The notes: generated from the letters alone by a model not told the origin. Positions 53,198-63,300 are shown, numbered from the stretch's first letter. The stretch: DNA of 64,000 bases from Mucilaginibacter daejeonensis (GCF_020783335.1 NZ_CP086068.1:682001-746000); one strand, 5' to 3'. Translations and numbers: made by a program.

Positions 53198-53277
53198 CTA
53201 TCTCTATAACTGGCTACTTATCAGCAACTTATCAATATTTCAGGTATCTGGGTGGCTACTTAGGTGCTCACCTATCT
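53196..53277. repeat. Short direct repeats beside the attachment site
   Basis: Within 82 nt on the element side of the core are three perfect direct-repeat pairs: ACCTATCT (53196, 53270), TGGCTACTTA (53211, 53253) and ACTTATCA (53216, 53227). Their place between the core and the recombinase gene suggests recombinase arm-binding sites. Confidence 0.5.
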
Positions 53278-53458
53278 GTTATTCAAATATAGTAAACTGG
53301 TAACAGAATGCATAATTCATTAAGGCATAAGACCATAAAACGCACCGCCATGAACGGCTGATCAGCGCTAACGATGACAGGATAAAAGAGGCTCGGTGAA
53401 GGTTTCAGTTCAAGATATAAAATTGTCGGTCCAATGGCACATGTAGCATTAATAGTAA

Positions 53459-54651
53459 TTAGCGAATCAGCTTACTCATGTATGTTTTTACCCGCTCCCG
53501 CTGAACCTTGGCATAGAACTCCTCCGTGGTCGATATTTTGCTATGGCCGAGAATGAAGGATGCAACATCCACCGGCACATCATTGTTGATCAGCACGGTG
53601 GATGCAAAGGTCTTCCTTGCGATATGATGAGTAAGGTTCTTGGTGATGCCGACCGCTAAGGCCAGTTCTTTGAGATAAGCGTTCAGCTTTTGATTGGAGA
53701 TCTTAGGAAGCAAAAGGCCGTCATTATTGGGATAACCATATGATCTCAGGATATCTAACGCTTTAGGCAGTAAGAGCACGCAAATAGGGCGTTTGGTCTT
53801 TTGCCGGATCATTTCGATCCATAGTCCTCCCTTCTTGTCATCTTTCAAATGCTTCATGCGAAGGGTTGATACTCTTGATAGGCCAGACCAGTATAGCAAC
53901 TAAACACGAAAATGTCCCGTATCGTTCGTAACCTGTCATTCAGTTGGAGTTCTTCCAGGATCTTCAATTCATCACTGTCAAGATAGACCACCTCTTTCAC
54001 AAAGCGTTTCTTACGGAAAAGTGCGAACGGGTCATGCGCTAACCAGCCGTGTGCCACAGCGATCTTCGTTATCTTCTTAACACGCTCGATGGTCTTATTG
54101 ACCGTGTTCTGATTGTGCTTTTTCTGCGTTTTCAGGTAATGGTCGAGGTCTTGGAGAAAACCCAGCCTAAGCACGCTCAAAGCAAGGTCTGGTGTACGGT
54201 AATGATTTTTGATGAACTCCGCGATGTGGCTTTTGATCAGTACGAACTTTCCCAAAGTGGCTTCTGAATAGTCTTTGCCCACCAGTTCTCTTATCTGTCC
54301 GATGTGATGGTCGAACACACCCAATATGGTGCTGACCAAAACGTTCTTGCCTGAATAGTGATCGAACAGGTCATCCACGGTAAAGCCAGCATGCCACCTG
54401 ATCAGCATATCATATGACCTTAACAAGTGTTTACGGATAGCGCTTAAACGGGCATTGATGTGTTTGGCCTCGGCGGTGTTCCCGGCGTGCATGAACTTGC
54501 TGGCGTTCCAATCGTCCTCCCGGAGAATACAACCTGTGGAGAACTGCTTACGCCTGCCGTCCAGTGTTATCCTGCAAAATACGGGCATGGTCTCTTTACG
54601 GTTCGCACGTGAACGGTACAAGAAAAATAGAATATTCAAATTACCTACCAT
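53459..54651 (-). pseudogene. Tyrosine recombinase/integrase, broken by a one-base deletion
   Basis: Bacteroidetes-type tyrosine recombinase with an N-terminal arm-binding domain, SAM-like core-binding domain and catalytic domain. The first part (to 53854) runs to FSCYTGLAYQE and then goes out of frame; the second part (53459-53899) continues VSTLRMKHLKDDKK in another frame. Adding one G at 53872/53873 would join them as YQEVSTLRM. Catalytic motifs after the break are intact: HHIARKTFAS (H-x2-R), LGHSKIS and the Tyr of EEFYAKV. The first catalytic Arg position is Ala (TGLAY), as in many Bacteroidetes recombinases. A sequencing error is possible. Confidence 0.85.
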
Positions 54652-54702
54652 AATATTTATCACTTAATGATGTAATGACAGGTAACAGTTCGAAGCACAT
54701 GA

Positions 54703-55365
54703 TCAGCTAGGCAAGTGGCCCCATCTGTCATTGATCATATAGTTGCTTATGCGGATCTCTACAATGATGAAGGCCGCCTCTACTGCCCGTATCAACAGCC
54801 GATGAAATACAATAAGGTCCTCACGCTTCATCGGTTCGTATTCATACTGGCAGGCTATCGCCGATGAGTTCCAATCACTGAGCTTATTCCTGACCTCAAA
54901 AAGATCCTGATCTGCAAAGAATTGGTGTATGATCTCAAATGGTGTCAATTCTTCTTCCGGGTTAAGATGGTCAGGATAGAACTCCATGATATTACGTCCG
55001 GTGTCTTTCATGTGTTCACGAACGAACTCAGAAAAGGAGATCTCACCAGTAAGCGGATCGCCACGTTTAGCGATCTGTTCAGCTGTCATCGTGTCCCCGC
55101 GTTCGTGGATCACCCAAAGTGCATCTACTAGCGTATGTAGGGACATGAAGTTGTAGATACATTCGACCAAAGCATCACGCTTCCATTTCTTCTTGCCAGT
55201 GAGAGCCGCCACGAACCACTTCATGAGCTTTTTTCTCCTTTCAGGCAGCGGATCGCCGGGATGAAAAAAGTTGTCCAGTACAGGATAAGGATCGATCACC
55301 CGCTCGGGTGTGAGCATGATCGGGATATTGCGAACCGATGGGTCGGAATTAAAAATGTAAAACAT
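54703..55365 (-). CDS. Unknown protein with two copies of a helical repeat domain
   Basis: A 220-residue soluble protein I do not recognise. It contains two similar segments of about 65 residues: one from DPYPVLDNFFHPGDP to LVDALWVIHERG, the other from LTPFEIIHQFFADQD to AVEAAFIIVEIR. Both follow P-x3-hydrophobic-x2-FF, then an Arg/Leu pattern, W-x3-A, and a final [VL][DE]A. The same unit occurs twice in the next gene. The ATG at 55365 is preferred to a TTG 36 nt upstream. It lies between that gene and the recombinase. Confidence 0.72.
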   Translation of the reverse strand: MFYIFNSDPSVRNIPIMLTPERVIDPYPVLDNFFHPGDPLPERRKKLMKWFVAALTGKKKWKRDALVECIYNFMSLHTLVDALWVIHERGDTMTAEQIAKRGDPLTGEISFSEFVREHMKDTGRNIMEFYPDHLNPEEELTPFEIIHQFFADQDLFEVRNKLSDWNSSAIACQYEYEPMKREDLIVFHRLLIRAVEAAFIIVEIRISNYMINDRWGHLPS

Positions 55366-55448
55366 TAAATATTTGATATTATGATTTGAGAGAAGCAGCA
55401 AGGCGGGGCGGCGTCAGAAACGAAGGCCGCCCGCCTGTACTGCCGGGT

Positions 55449-56969
55449 TTATAATTGGGGTGCGTTCTCTTGCGATCGCTCAATGAACTGCTGTTTTAGA
55501 AGTTCCGCTGTTCGATGAAGTTCATAAAGCGTAGACAACAATGTCTTCAATAGACCTTCTTCAGGTCGAAAGTTATCCTTGTAATGCGCCTGTGCATGAA
55601 AATTCTTTAAATGCTCGAATGCCTGTATACCCTCGCTGGTATCTAACCTGAACACTGCTTTTATAGCATTGGTGAATAAAAGGGTCATACGAACTAACCT
55701 TGGCAGGTTGTGCATCTGTATACGATAACCTGTGACCGTTTGAATGATCGACCTTAAAATCACTTCGGCGGCACGATGCAGGGTGAAAGCGGCCTGGCGG
55801 CTACTCTTACGGCCAATGAAAAATTCAGCACCTTTAAGAAACTCTAAGCCATGTTCACCCCAGCGGTCCCATTGGGTCAGTGCGTGAGCGGCGATAGCTT
55901 GCATGTCCATTGGGACGATGTTGCCGAAGGATAGATCAGGTGCCTGATAGGCAAAATGTCCGCGCAGCAACACATTTTTCCAAAAGCGGTTGCCCTCATG
56001 CAGCGCTTCTATGACCGCTGATGTTTTATGCAGGATCATATGGGTGTGAGCAAGGAACCTTAAATGATCCTCGATCTTATTGCTCATATCGCCCTCCGGC
56101 ATCTTTTCTTCTGCGGATACCAGTATGACGAGGAAATAGGCGAATGGCTCGGGATGGCTGCCGATAAATATGATGGCTTGTATGCTTTCGAAGCGGTCAA
56201 GTAGAAACTCTTTTATTTTTTTCAGGCCGAGCTTTTCGGCGGCCGTTGGCTTGGGATACAGTGGGCGGAGTTTGATATGTTGCGGTTGAATTGCTATTTG
56301 CTGCGCAAATGCACTTTCGCATTTTTCGAGCGGCTCTACTTTGGCCTCAAGGTCAGCCATTCTCGCTTCAGCCTTAACGATTGTTTTTCCTGCTGGCCCA
56401 AGGCTTCCGCGCTGATGAACGATCCAGGCAGCATCATACAACTTGAGCATGTGCTCGTATACGCTGATCACTTCTTCGGCGGTTAGCTGATCGTCGTAGC
56501 CGGACGTTTCGGTCAAAGCCATTTCCAACCACTCGTACAGATGGTCGCGCAGAACGGCAAGGTCAAAGTCGCCGAACAGAAGTTTGACCACGTTAAAGGG
56601 TTCCATCAGTTGATGTTCTTCAAGGCTGGTCGGAAAGTACTCCCATTCGGCTTTTTCTTCCTCCAACTGCTCCTTGCTTACCGATGGTTTGGTAATGATA
56701 TTGCAGTGTTCATGCCATAACACGTACATGGCCTCAACGAGCTTAACATTGTATTCCCATATATAAAGCAACAGGCCGGGGCCACTTCGCTCATCGTTGT
56801 AATATTCGCTGCTTACAGCAAAGTCGCGCCACTCTCTTAATTGGACGGCATGACCTTCGACCGAACTCATCTGAAAGAACTCTTCCAGTAATTTCAATGG
56901 CCTTGCGACCTGTTCCTGCTTCAGGAACTTGGGTGCATTCTCCCATGGTGCATAACTGCCTGTATACAT
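55449..56969 (-). CDS. Helical-repeat protein fused to a nucleotidyltransferase-like/HEPN-like region
   Basis: A 506-residue protein. Two copies of the repeat found in the neighbour span about residues 22-90 (PLKLLEEFFQMSSV to MYVLWHEH) and 118-185 (PFNVVKLLFGDFDL to AAWIVHQRG). A middle region has IIFIGSHPEPFAYFLVILVS, reminiscent of a nucleotidyltransferase GS strand but without the catalytic DxD. From about 366 comes a HEPN-like domain (AAFTLHRAAEVILRS, MHNLPRL, HAQAHYKDNF). The canonical RNase motif R-x4-6-H of HEPN toxins is not evident. A strong GGAGGT ribosome binding site and a hairpin precede the ATG. Confidence 0.78.
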   Translation of the reverse strand: MYTGSYAPWENAPKFLKQEQVARPLKLLEEFFQMSSVEGHAVQLREWRDFAVSSEYYNDERSGPGLLLYIWEYNVKLVEAMYVLWHEHCNIITKPSVSKEQLEEEKAEWEYFPTSLEEHQLMEPFNVVKLLFGDFDLAVLRDHLYEWLEMALTETSGYDDQLTAEEVISVYEHMLKLYDAAWIVHQRGSLGPAGKTIVKAEARMADLEAKVEPLEKCESAFAQQIAIQPQHIKLRPLYPKPTAAEKLGLKKIKEFLLDRFESIQAIIFIGSHPEPFAYFLVILVSAEEKMPEGDMSNKIEDHLRFLAHTHMILHKTSAVIEALHEGNRFWKNVLLRGHFAYQAPDLSFGNIVPMDMQAIAAHALTQWDRWGEHGLEFLKGAEFFIGRKSSRQAAFTLHRAAEVILRSIIQTVTGYRIQMHNLPRLVRMTLLFTNAIKAVFRLDTSEGIQAFEHLKNFHAQAHYKDNFRPEEGLLKTLLSTLYELHRTAELLKQQFIERSQENAPQL

Positions 56970-56972
56970 ACC

Positions 56973-57019
56973 GACCTCCCTTTGATCACCGGGTCTTCAT
57001 TGACCGGGTGTTTCAAAGG
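56973..57019 (-). promoter_or_regulatory. Hairpin next to a strong Shine-Dalgarno site
   Basis: Upstream of the HEPN-like gene, on the minus strand, arms CCTTTGA and TCAAAGG enclose ACCCGGTC and GACCCGGT, which pair with one C-C mismatch. The 3' arm ends in the Shine-Dalgarno GGAGGT, 4 nt before the ATG. A perfect Shine-Dalgarno is unusual in Bacteroidetes; folding would partly hide it. Confidence 0.5.
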
Positions 57020-57104
57020 TCAGGCTTCGTATATTAGTATTTCACAAAGCCAGTGCGTATCCCACAAATGCGGCTTAGTGTTTTACAATCTGCCTGCATT
57101 GCCT

Positions 57105-57112
57105 TATATTTG
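57105..57112 (+). promoter_or_regulatory. Probable -7 box (TATATTTG) for the XRE-RRM pair
   Basis: TATATTTG matches TAnnTTTG exactly, 63 nt before the XRE start codon. A small GC-rich hairpin (GCGTGTT with AACGCGC, one wobble) lies just after it. A -33 TTG is not clear. Confidence 0.5.
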
Positions 57113-57175
57113 AGATAAAGGCGTGTTGGTCAAAACGCGCTTTTCACATCATCTACTTATTTATACATTTGACAC

Positions 57176-57562
57176 ATGGCAGAGACACTACACATTGGAC
57201 GTAAGATCGCAAGGATAAGGGAACTTAAAGGCATCAAACAAGAAGCTCTTGCCATTGAGCTGAATGTTACCCAACAGACTGTTTCTAATATTGAGAAAAG
57301 CGATAAGATCGAAGATGAATTACTTGAAACTATCGCTAAAGCTTTGGGTGTCCCGACTGAAGCAATCAAAAACTTCAATGATGAAGCGGTCATTCATTTT
57401 ATTGCAAACACCTATAATGACAATGCCGCCTCTTACGGCCATTATTACAACTTTAGCCCGATCGAAAAAATCGTCACGTTATATGATGAAAAGGTGGCTT
57501 TGTTAGAGCGCCTATTGGCCAGCGAGCGTGAAAAAGTAGAGCTACTCAAAAATTCTAAGTAA
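57176..57562 (+). CDS. XRE-family helix-turn-helix regulator
   Basis: A 128-residue DNA-binding protein. The N-terminal helix-turn-helix (about 8-65) reads IGRKIARIRELKGIKQEAL, then NVTQQTVSNIEKS for the recognition helix. The C-terminal half ends in a short charged helix (VALLERLLASEREKVELL) that may dimerise. It is divergent from the HEPN-like gene and could control it and itself, as phage and toxin-antitoxin regulators do; that is inference. The RRM gene starts 5 nt after its stop. Confidence 0.88.
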   Translation: MAETLHIGRKIARIRELKGIKQEALAIELNVTQQTVSNIEKSDKIEDELLETIAKALGVPTEAIKNFNDEAVIHFIANTYNDNAASYGHYYNFSPIEKIVTLYDEKVALLERLLASEREKVELLKNSK

Positions 57563-57567
57563 TAACT

Positions 57568-57930
57568 GTGGTCAAACTATTCGTAAGCGGTTTCCCGCTT
57601 GAGATCACCGAAATGGAGCTCGCGCGAATGATTGGTCCGCACGGCGACATAAGCACGATCAAGATCGTCAGGGATAAACAGAGCCGCAAATGCAAGGGCT
57701 ATGCGTTCGTCGAAATGGTCACAAAAGAAGGTGCCGATAACGCGATCGATGGCCTTGATGGTGTGGAGATGGAGGGCCGACCATTGACCGTCAAGATTAG
57801 TGAAGATCTACCAGTGACGCAGACACCTAATTTCGGCAGAGCATATGCGGGTTCGCCAAAGAACTACAGCAGTGATCAATACAAGATGAACGCTAATCGC
57901 TCCAAGCGCCCGAGGCGTCCTATAAGCTAA
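57568..57930 (+). CDS. RRM-domain RNA-binding protein
   Basis: A 120-residue protein with one RNA recognition motif over residues 1 to about 80. RNP2 is KLFVSGFP and RNP1 is CKGYAFVEM; the aromatic residues needed for base stacking are present. The C-terminal tail is basic and Arg/Lys-rich (NRSKRPRRP). It uses a GTG start 5 nt after the XRE stop. Single-RRM proteins are common in Bacteroidetes and act on RNA stability or translation; a partner RNA is not known. Confidence 0.88.
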   Translation: MVKLFVSGFPLEITEMELARMIGPHGDISTIKIVRDKQSRKCKGYAFVEMVTKEGADNAIDGLDGVEMEGRPLTVKISEDLPVTQTPNFGRAYAGSPKNYSSDQYKMNANRSKRPRRPIS

Positions 57931-58296
57931 GGTCGGCCATGGATGTTTTTGTGAAATCACGAAATGCCAATCTAGTAGTGAGAATTTTTCGAATTCGAGC
58001 ACAATAAGAAGTTAACTGTTCAGCATAATGACGAAATGCGGTTTGATTGTCATGCTTTAAACAAACACTGCAAAGAACAATATTACACATAAGCCGATTG
58101 GTGCTGACTAACTAAGTATTGGCTTCCGCGGAGTAAAACCAGCTGGAGCCTAATTTTGCCCCGTTATGGTCCTATAGATCAAAGGTTTCTAAACAACCCA
58201 TGGACAATGATTTCCAATTTGTTTCGAAATAATTGTCAGAAGAATCGTGGGCTCCCTATTAAGACATGCGATAATATAAAAAACACCCTGCATCTA
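57931..58296. other. Intergenic stretch, nothing identified
   Basis: Between the RRM gene (plus) and the end of the transglutaminase-like gene (minus). It is A+T-rich, without a convincing reading frame, hairpin terminator or tRNA. It may mark a junction between two acquired segments because base composition changes here. Confidence 0.4.
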
Positions 58297-60225
58297 TCAC
58301 CACCATTTTTGCAATCCGGCTTTAATCGTAAAGATACGTTCCTCTCTTCCGCCAGTTAGATTATGAAGGATGAAAAGCGCATTCTCTGGAACATTGTTAT
58401 ACTTAAGTCTTGACGATGTTGCTAATTGCCTTCCAAGGCTGACCCATTCACCATTTTTCCAATAGCATAACTCGTATTCGTCATCAGCAACAATAAAATT
58501 TGAATCGCTGCGCGGTGTGAACCGCACTTGGTCGATGGGCATGTCTTTGCCTAAATCAAAGGTAATGGTTTGACCTTTTTTGCCCCAATAGTATGAGTTG
58601 ATGTCCATATCGATTACCTTATTAAGGTCTTTATCGCTTTCATTGACGTCTATTTTCATAGGAATCGCGACTGCATTCTTGACAGCTGTTATCTCCGCTA
58701 CATATACTTTTGGTGAATCAGGAAACGTATATTTTATGTATCTATATTCTCCTAAACGTACTGGAATAGATACTGTGCTATCTGGCACATCCATTACAGT
58801 GTATTTAATATGTGCTGCACTGTTGTATAAATTGCTTACACACTCTATCGTGCCACCCACCATAGTGTTTTCGTAAAACTTCACCCAACTTGTTCGAGGA
58901 TATTTTCTTAGAATATCCTGTTCCCGCTTCGTAGCCACCGGTCTGAGATAGATGATCTTTCCATTGGGATTGACAGAGAACGGATCACCGAAGGTTTTAA
59001 TGTCAACACCATCTTTATACATTCCAATGTAAATATTGTCTACTCCCATTTCTCTATATGATGCTTGACCATTTATTATTGGTGCATAAAACTGGGGTTC
59101 CCAATTTGCATTATTAAAAGTTCCTATTAACGCATAGGTTCTACCTGCACTGACGTGTTTTGGTATTTTTATTCTAACATCTGCAACCACTGTATATTTT
59201 CTTGTAACGTCCTCCCAATAAGGATTGAACAAACTCTCAGGCACATCAGATGAAGGTACTTCAAATGTTTCGACCTTAGAAAACCTTTCACGGTATACCT
59301 TTGCTACCTTTCTGTCTTGAATATTAAAGTCCATAGTAGGTTGCGCAGCATCAAAAGGTAGTTCCTTCCCATTTTCCATAAAAAGTACATTCCATTTATG
59401 GCCCGTTCGATTATTCCCCCACCTAATGCAAAAATCGCTTGCAATAGGTATTCCGACTGACCTCATCGCCGCGGTAGTGTAACCTACCAGATGGTTACAA
59501 GAGCCCTGGCCGCCTAACTCCATTTTAGAGATTGAGACATCATACGGATAATTCCACATAGTGCCGTTAGTGCTGATCTTTCTCGAGATCTCATATTGAA
59601 CGTCAGAAGTAAATTTTAGTAGGTCGGTAGATTTGTTCCTGTCAAAAACTTCTTGTCGAGCAGTGCTGCTCTTTTTGATAAAATTATAGGTGTTATATAA
59701 TGTGCTACGCTGATGATCATCTAAACGCTCCATCCCAACCCGATAGGGGAGTATATATTCCAAAAGGATAGTATCGGGCATATTCTTCAACCATGACTTC
59801 TCAGCGCGAACCTTAAAAAAATAGTCCAAATTTTCTTTCAAGAAATCGCTGGTCAAGTTAGTGCTATCTCTGACTTCATTGACTTTTATCTCTGAAAGGT
59901 CTCCATATTTTTCAACCAGCGAATCCATAGCCGATTGCAGTCTGGGGTCTTGATTATCAATTCGTCTTATCTTTTTAAGTTCTGACATAATCGAAAAAAG
60001 TTCGTCGAACTTCCTTAGGCTTTCACCATCGTGAAAGGATTTTGCCGGAATATTTTTCTCAAGAAAAATCGCCGCCTTATATTTAAACGGGTCTTTTTCC
60101 ATCTTTATGTTTTCAAGAATAATTCTATACGATGTCTCTTGAGAATAAGCTCGAATTTGGATGAGTAAGGCTATTATAAGGATAAAAGATTTATTAAAAC
60201 TTCTAAATGTTGTAATGAAGGTCAT
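58297..60225 (-). CDS. Exported transglutaminase-like protein
   Basis: A 642-residue protein with an N-terminal signal (to about IRAYSQ). A helical region precedes a transglutaminase-like core with a complete triad: Cys243 (GGQGSCNHL), His276 (TGHKWNV) and Asp292 (PFDAAQP). After it come beta-sandwich regions and a C-terminal discoidin-like segment (ITFDLGKDMPIDQVRFTP). Likely a periplasmic or surface cysteine hydrolase or amide-forming enzyme. It lies 105 nt after the outer-membrane barrel gene on the same strand. Base composition is more A+T-rich than the backbone. Confidence 0.82.
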   Translation of the reverse strand: MTFITTFRSFNKSFILIIALLIQIRAYSQETSYRIILENIKMEKDPFKYKAAIFLEKNIPAKSFHDGESLRKFDELFSIMSELKKIRRIDNQDPRLQSAMDSLVEKYGDLSEIKVNEVRDSTNLTSDFLKENLDYFFKVRAEKSWLKNMPDTILLEYILPYRVGMERLDDHQRSTLYNTYNFIKKSSTARQEVFDRNKSTDLLKFTSDVQYEISRKISTNGTMWNYPYDVSISKMELGGQGSCNHLVGYTTAAMRSVGIPIASDFCIRWGNNRTGHKWNVLFMENGKELPFDAAQPTMDFNIQDRKVAKVYRERFSKVETFEVPSSDVPESLFNPYWEDVTRKYTVVADVRIKIPKHVSAGRTYALIGTFNNANWEPQFYAPIINGQASYREMGVDNIYIGMYKDGVDIKTFGDPFSVNPNGKIIYLRPVATKREQDILRKYPRTSWVKFYENTMVGGTIECVSNLYNSAAHIKYTVMDVPDSTVSIPVRLGEYRYIKYTFPDSPKVYVAEITAVKNAVAIPMKIDVNESDKDLNKVIDMDINSYYWGKKGQTITFDLGKDMPIDQVRFTPRSDSNFIVADDEYELCYWKNGEWVSLGRQLATSSRLKYNNVPENALFILHNLTGGREERIFTIKAGLQKWW

Positions 60226-60330
60226 AATTTATTAATTGAAGTTCAACGAATTCATGGTATTGAATAAAGTATTTATTTCACTGAGTGATATCATTAACAC
60301 CAGCTCTTCATTCGATGATGTATCTCCGAC

Positions 60331-63300
60331 TTATTTTCCAAATACCCTTGGATAGTAGGACAGACTGACCATGAAGTATTGCTGCAGCACATTATTGAAT
60401 CCAAATGTTTGAATGTTTCTATTAGTGGTGTTAACAATACTCTTATTTTGCTTTAGTAAATCTAGTGCTGATAATTTGATTTCGCCTTTATCACCTTTCA
60501 AAAATCTGTAGGTCAAACTAGCATTCCAAATCGCATAATTTACCGTAGGTTGATTACCAGCAGTATTGACGTTAAAGTTGACATTAGTGCTCCAAATCAA
60601 GTTCTTAGACAGTTGAAAAGTTCCACTAAATCGTGTGTAGTTGTTTGCCCCCTTATATTGAATTCCGTAATCTCCTTGCCTGTTGCTATATAAGCTAAGA
60701 CTTTGTTTGGCATTAAGATTCAATATATCTAAATAACTATAGGCGATTTCGACACTGAAGTTATCTTCGCTATTTATCGAACTCATCAACATCTTATCGA
60801 AATACTGTGGTACTATAGAACTAAATATGTCGTACCAGGCATTGAAACGATAGGTATGGCTTTTATTGGGACTGTAAGATTTTCTAATGTGTGCACCTAA
60901 ATGCCAATTACGGTAGCCATTCAAATTGACGTTATAGTTAATCTTCCTTCCAAGATTATCATAAAATGTACTATCGGATATCTTTTCCTTCACAAGAGTA
61001 GCATCTACGACCACGTCAATCTGGTAAGGATTTTTTGGTCCCCGACTTTCTAAGCTGTTACTCCAACGCACGAGATTTCGATATTCCGGTTTTATATTGA
61101 TATTCCCCTTGGGTATGAACCATATATTGGCGCTATCCACTAACGGACTGATTTGTTCAATCGTTGGATAACCTACTTCTTTTTGATAAGTGAAGTTACT
61201 GTTCAATTCATAACTGCCATATTGATGATTATTGTAGGCTATCGTCGCTAACGGCACAAATGAATAATAGCCGTATCGAAAATTTTGCACCTCTTGAGTC
61301 GCGTTGCTCACTCGACCAAAAGATTGAATGCCTGAACAAAAAAGCAGGTCAATTCTTTTTTCATATCTGTTAGTTAGTCCACTATAGAAGTTTTTTGTCA
61401 AGGTCAATTTTAAGACTCCATCCCTTATAGTCTCAATTCGGTAATTTGTCAAATTAATATCTCTCAGATATGAACCTTTGGCATTGTTCAATACTAGAAT
61501 GTCAGAAAGGTCCCGTTCAAGCCTAGCCTTCAAATTCATATTCAAATCGACACCGCCAAGTCCTGCAAAGCCGAAGAGTAGTCTTTTCAGGCTTGGATAT
61601 CCAAATTCAAATGTATGCGCATTCTGTTGGTCTTGTAAATGGTAGACCCTGTCAAAAGATTGGTTCGCACTTGCATCTGTAGTAGATATAATTGATGATT
61701 GATTCTGCCGGTCTCCTTTATTCCAACTATAATCATATCTGTGGCTTATTGTAAAATTTGATAGGAGCTGCTTCGTTCGCTCTCTTTTTTCACCTTGGAT
61801 TACCTCTTTCTGAAAGTTAAACTGCGTCTCCAGCGACAATACTCTAAATTCATTGTATGAATTTCGGAAACTGTTGCTTTTGCTTATCCGGCCAATCCTA
61901 CCTGTCCGGTATTGCTCACCTACATTGCTTGACGAACTTTCATTCGTTCCGAAATTCGCGTCAGCTGAGACAGTTGTTTGAAAATTACGCTCTTGTTGCA
62001 TGTACACCGCTTTCAAAACGTTAGTTGAAGAATGATTGTTAACTACACTGGATGAATTGCTACTAAGAATACTGTCTTCTTTGAGCGTAGTATTTACGTT
62101 CCGGAAATTGTTGATTATCTCTCTATTTTGTTTAAAAAATTGATCAAAGGTTAGTCTTTTGTTTTTTTTGTACCTGATCTCCGGCAATATCTCGTATTGT
62201 AGCCTAACGCCGGCAGTGGTTCCTACGTTAATGCCTGCCCGTCTAAAATCAGACTGATAATCAGTATTGATACCATCACCTTTGAAACTGTTGCTTCTAA
62301 TCAATGTATTGATATCGTTAGCCGACTTGTTGATATTATTATAAGCCCCGACAGTGCTAATTTGCAACCGTTTGTCATAATAACTCAGCATGCCGTCTGC
62401 TGCAACTCGGCTCTTGCTACCGTATCCAATGCCGACCTTACCGAAAACCCCTTTTTTCTTATCAATTTTAAGTTTAAGGTTAGCATGTAACGTAGAATCA
62501 AGTGGGTTCTTTTCATTCCGCTGTCTGTATATCTGCACTTTGTCCAATACGTCCTTGGGTAGGTTCTGCGTAGCAGCCGTCAGGTCACTACCACCCATAA
62601 AAGGTTTGCCATCGACCAACAGTGAATTAATCTTTTTTCCGTTGAACGTAATATCTCCGTCACCCCATATCACCATACCTGGCAATCTTCGCATCAATTC
62701 TTCTGCTGTAGCGTTAGCATTCATTTTGAAAGCTCTTGGATTGAACTCCAAAGTGTCGCCATTCATTCGAACCGGAGCATAACCAGTTACCTGTATTTCA
62801 TTTAAAACGTTTGCCTTTCCATAATTCTGTTCCATAAAAATCCAACCGAGGTCTAGGATTTTTTTATTACTCTTAAGTTCAACCATCCTCATGTAAGGAG
62901 AGTAACCGATATGCGTCACTATAATCTTTAAGGGTGTATTCATCGGTAATTTTCCAACATCGAACTCTCCAAAATTATTTGGTATAGCGAATTGTATTAA
63001 ATTAGAATCAGCCTGATGATATATTGCCACGGTCGCACTGCTCAAGACGACCTTGTAAGTACTGTCCTTTACCTTTCCTTTTATTGTACCCTCCAAATCT
63101 GCGGAAGCAGATTTCCTTGCACGTACCTCAACAGGGGGCAAAGCCTTAAGCAGCGGTTTAAGAAATATTTTTTTTATTACAATCGTACCTTTAAATCCAG
63201 CAGGAGAGGCTTTGTGTCTGTAAAACATATAGCCTAAATGATCGATTCTTATCTCGAAGGTAGTGGAGCGGCTAATGTCTGATATCTTAAAAAAACCATG

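Noticed and set aside
55449..56969. Calling the HEPN-like protein an active RNase toxin
   Set aside because: The R-x4-6-H motif is not visible and the nucleotidyltransferase-like part lacks its Asp residues, so activity cannot be claimed.
58156..58359. 67-codon plus-strand frame in the A+T-rich gap
   Set aside because: Overlaps the end of the transglutaminase-like gene, has no initiation signal, and shows no protein-like pattern.
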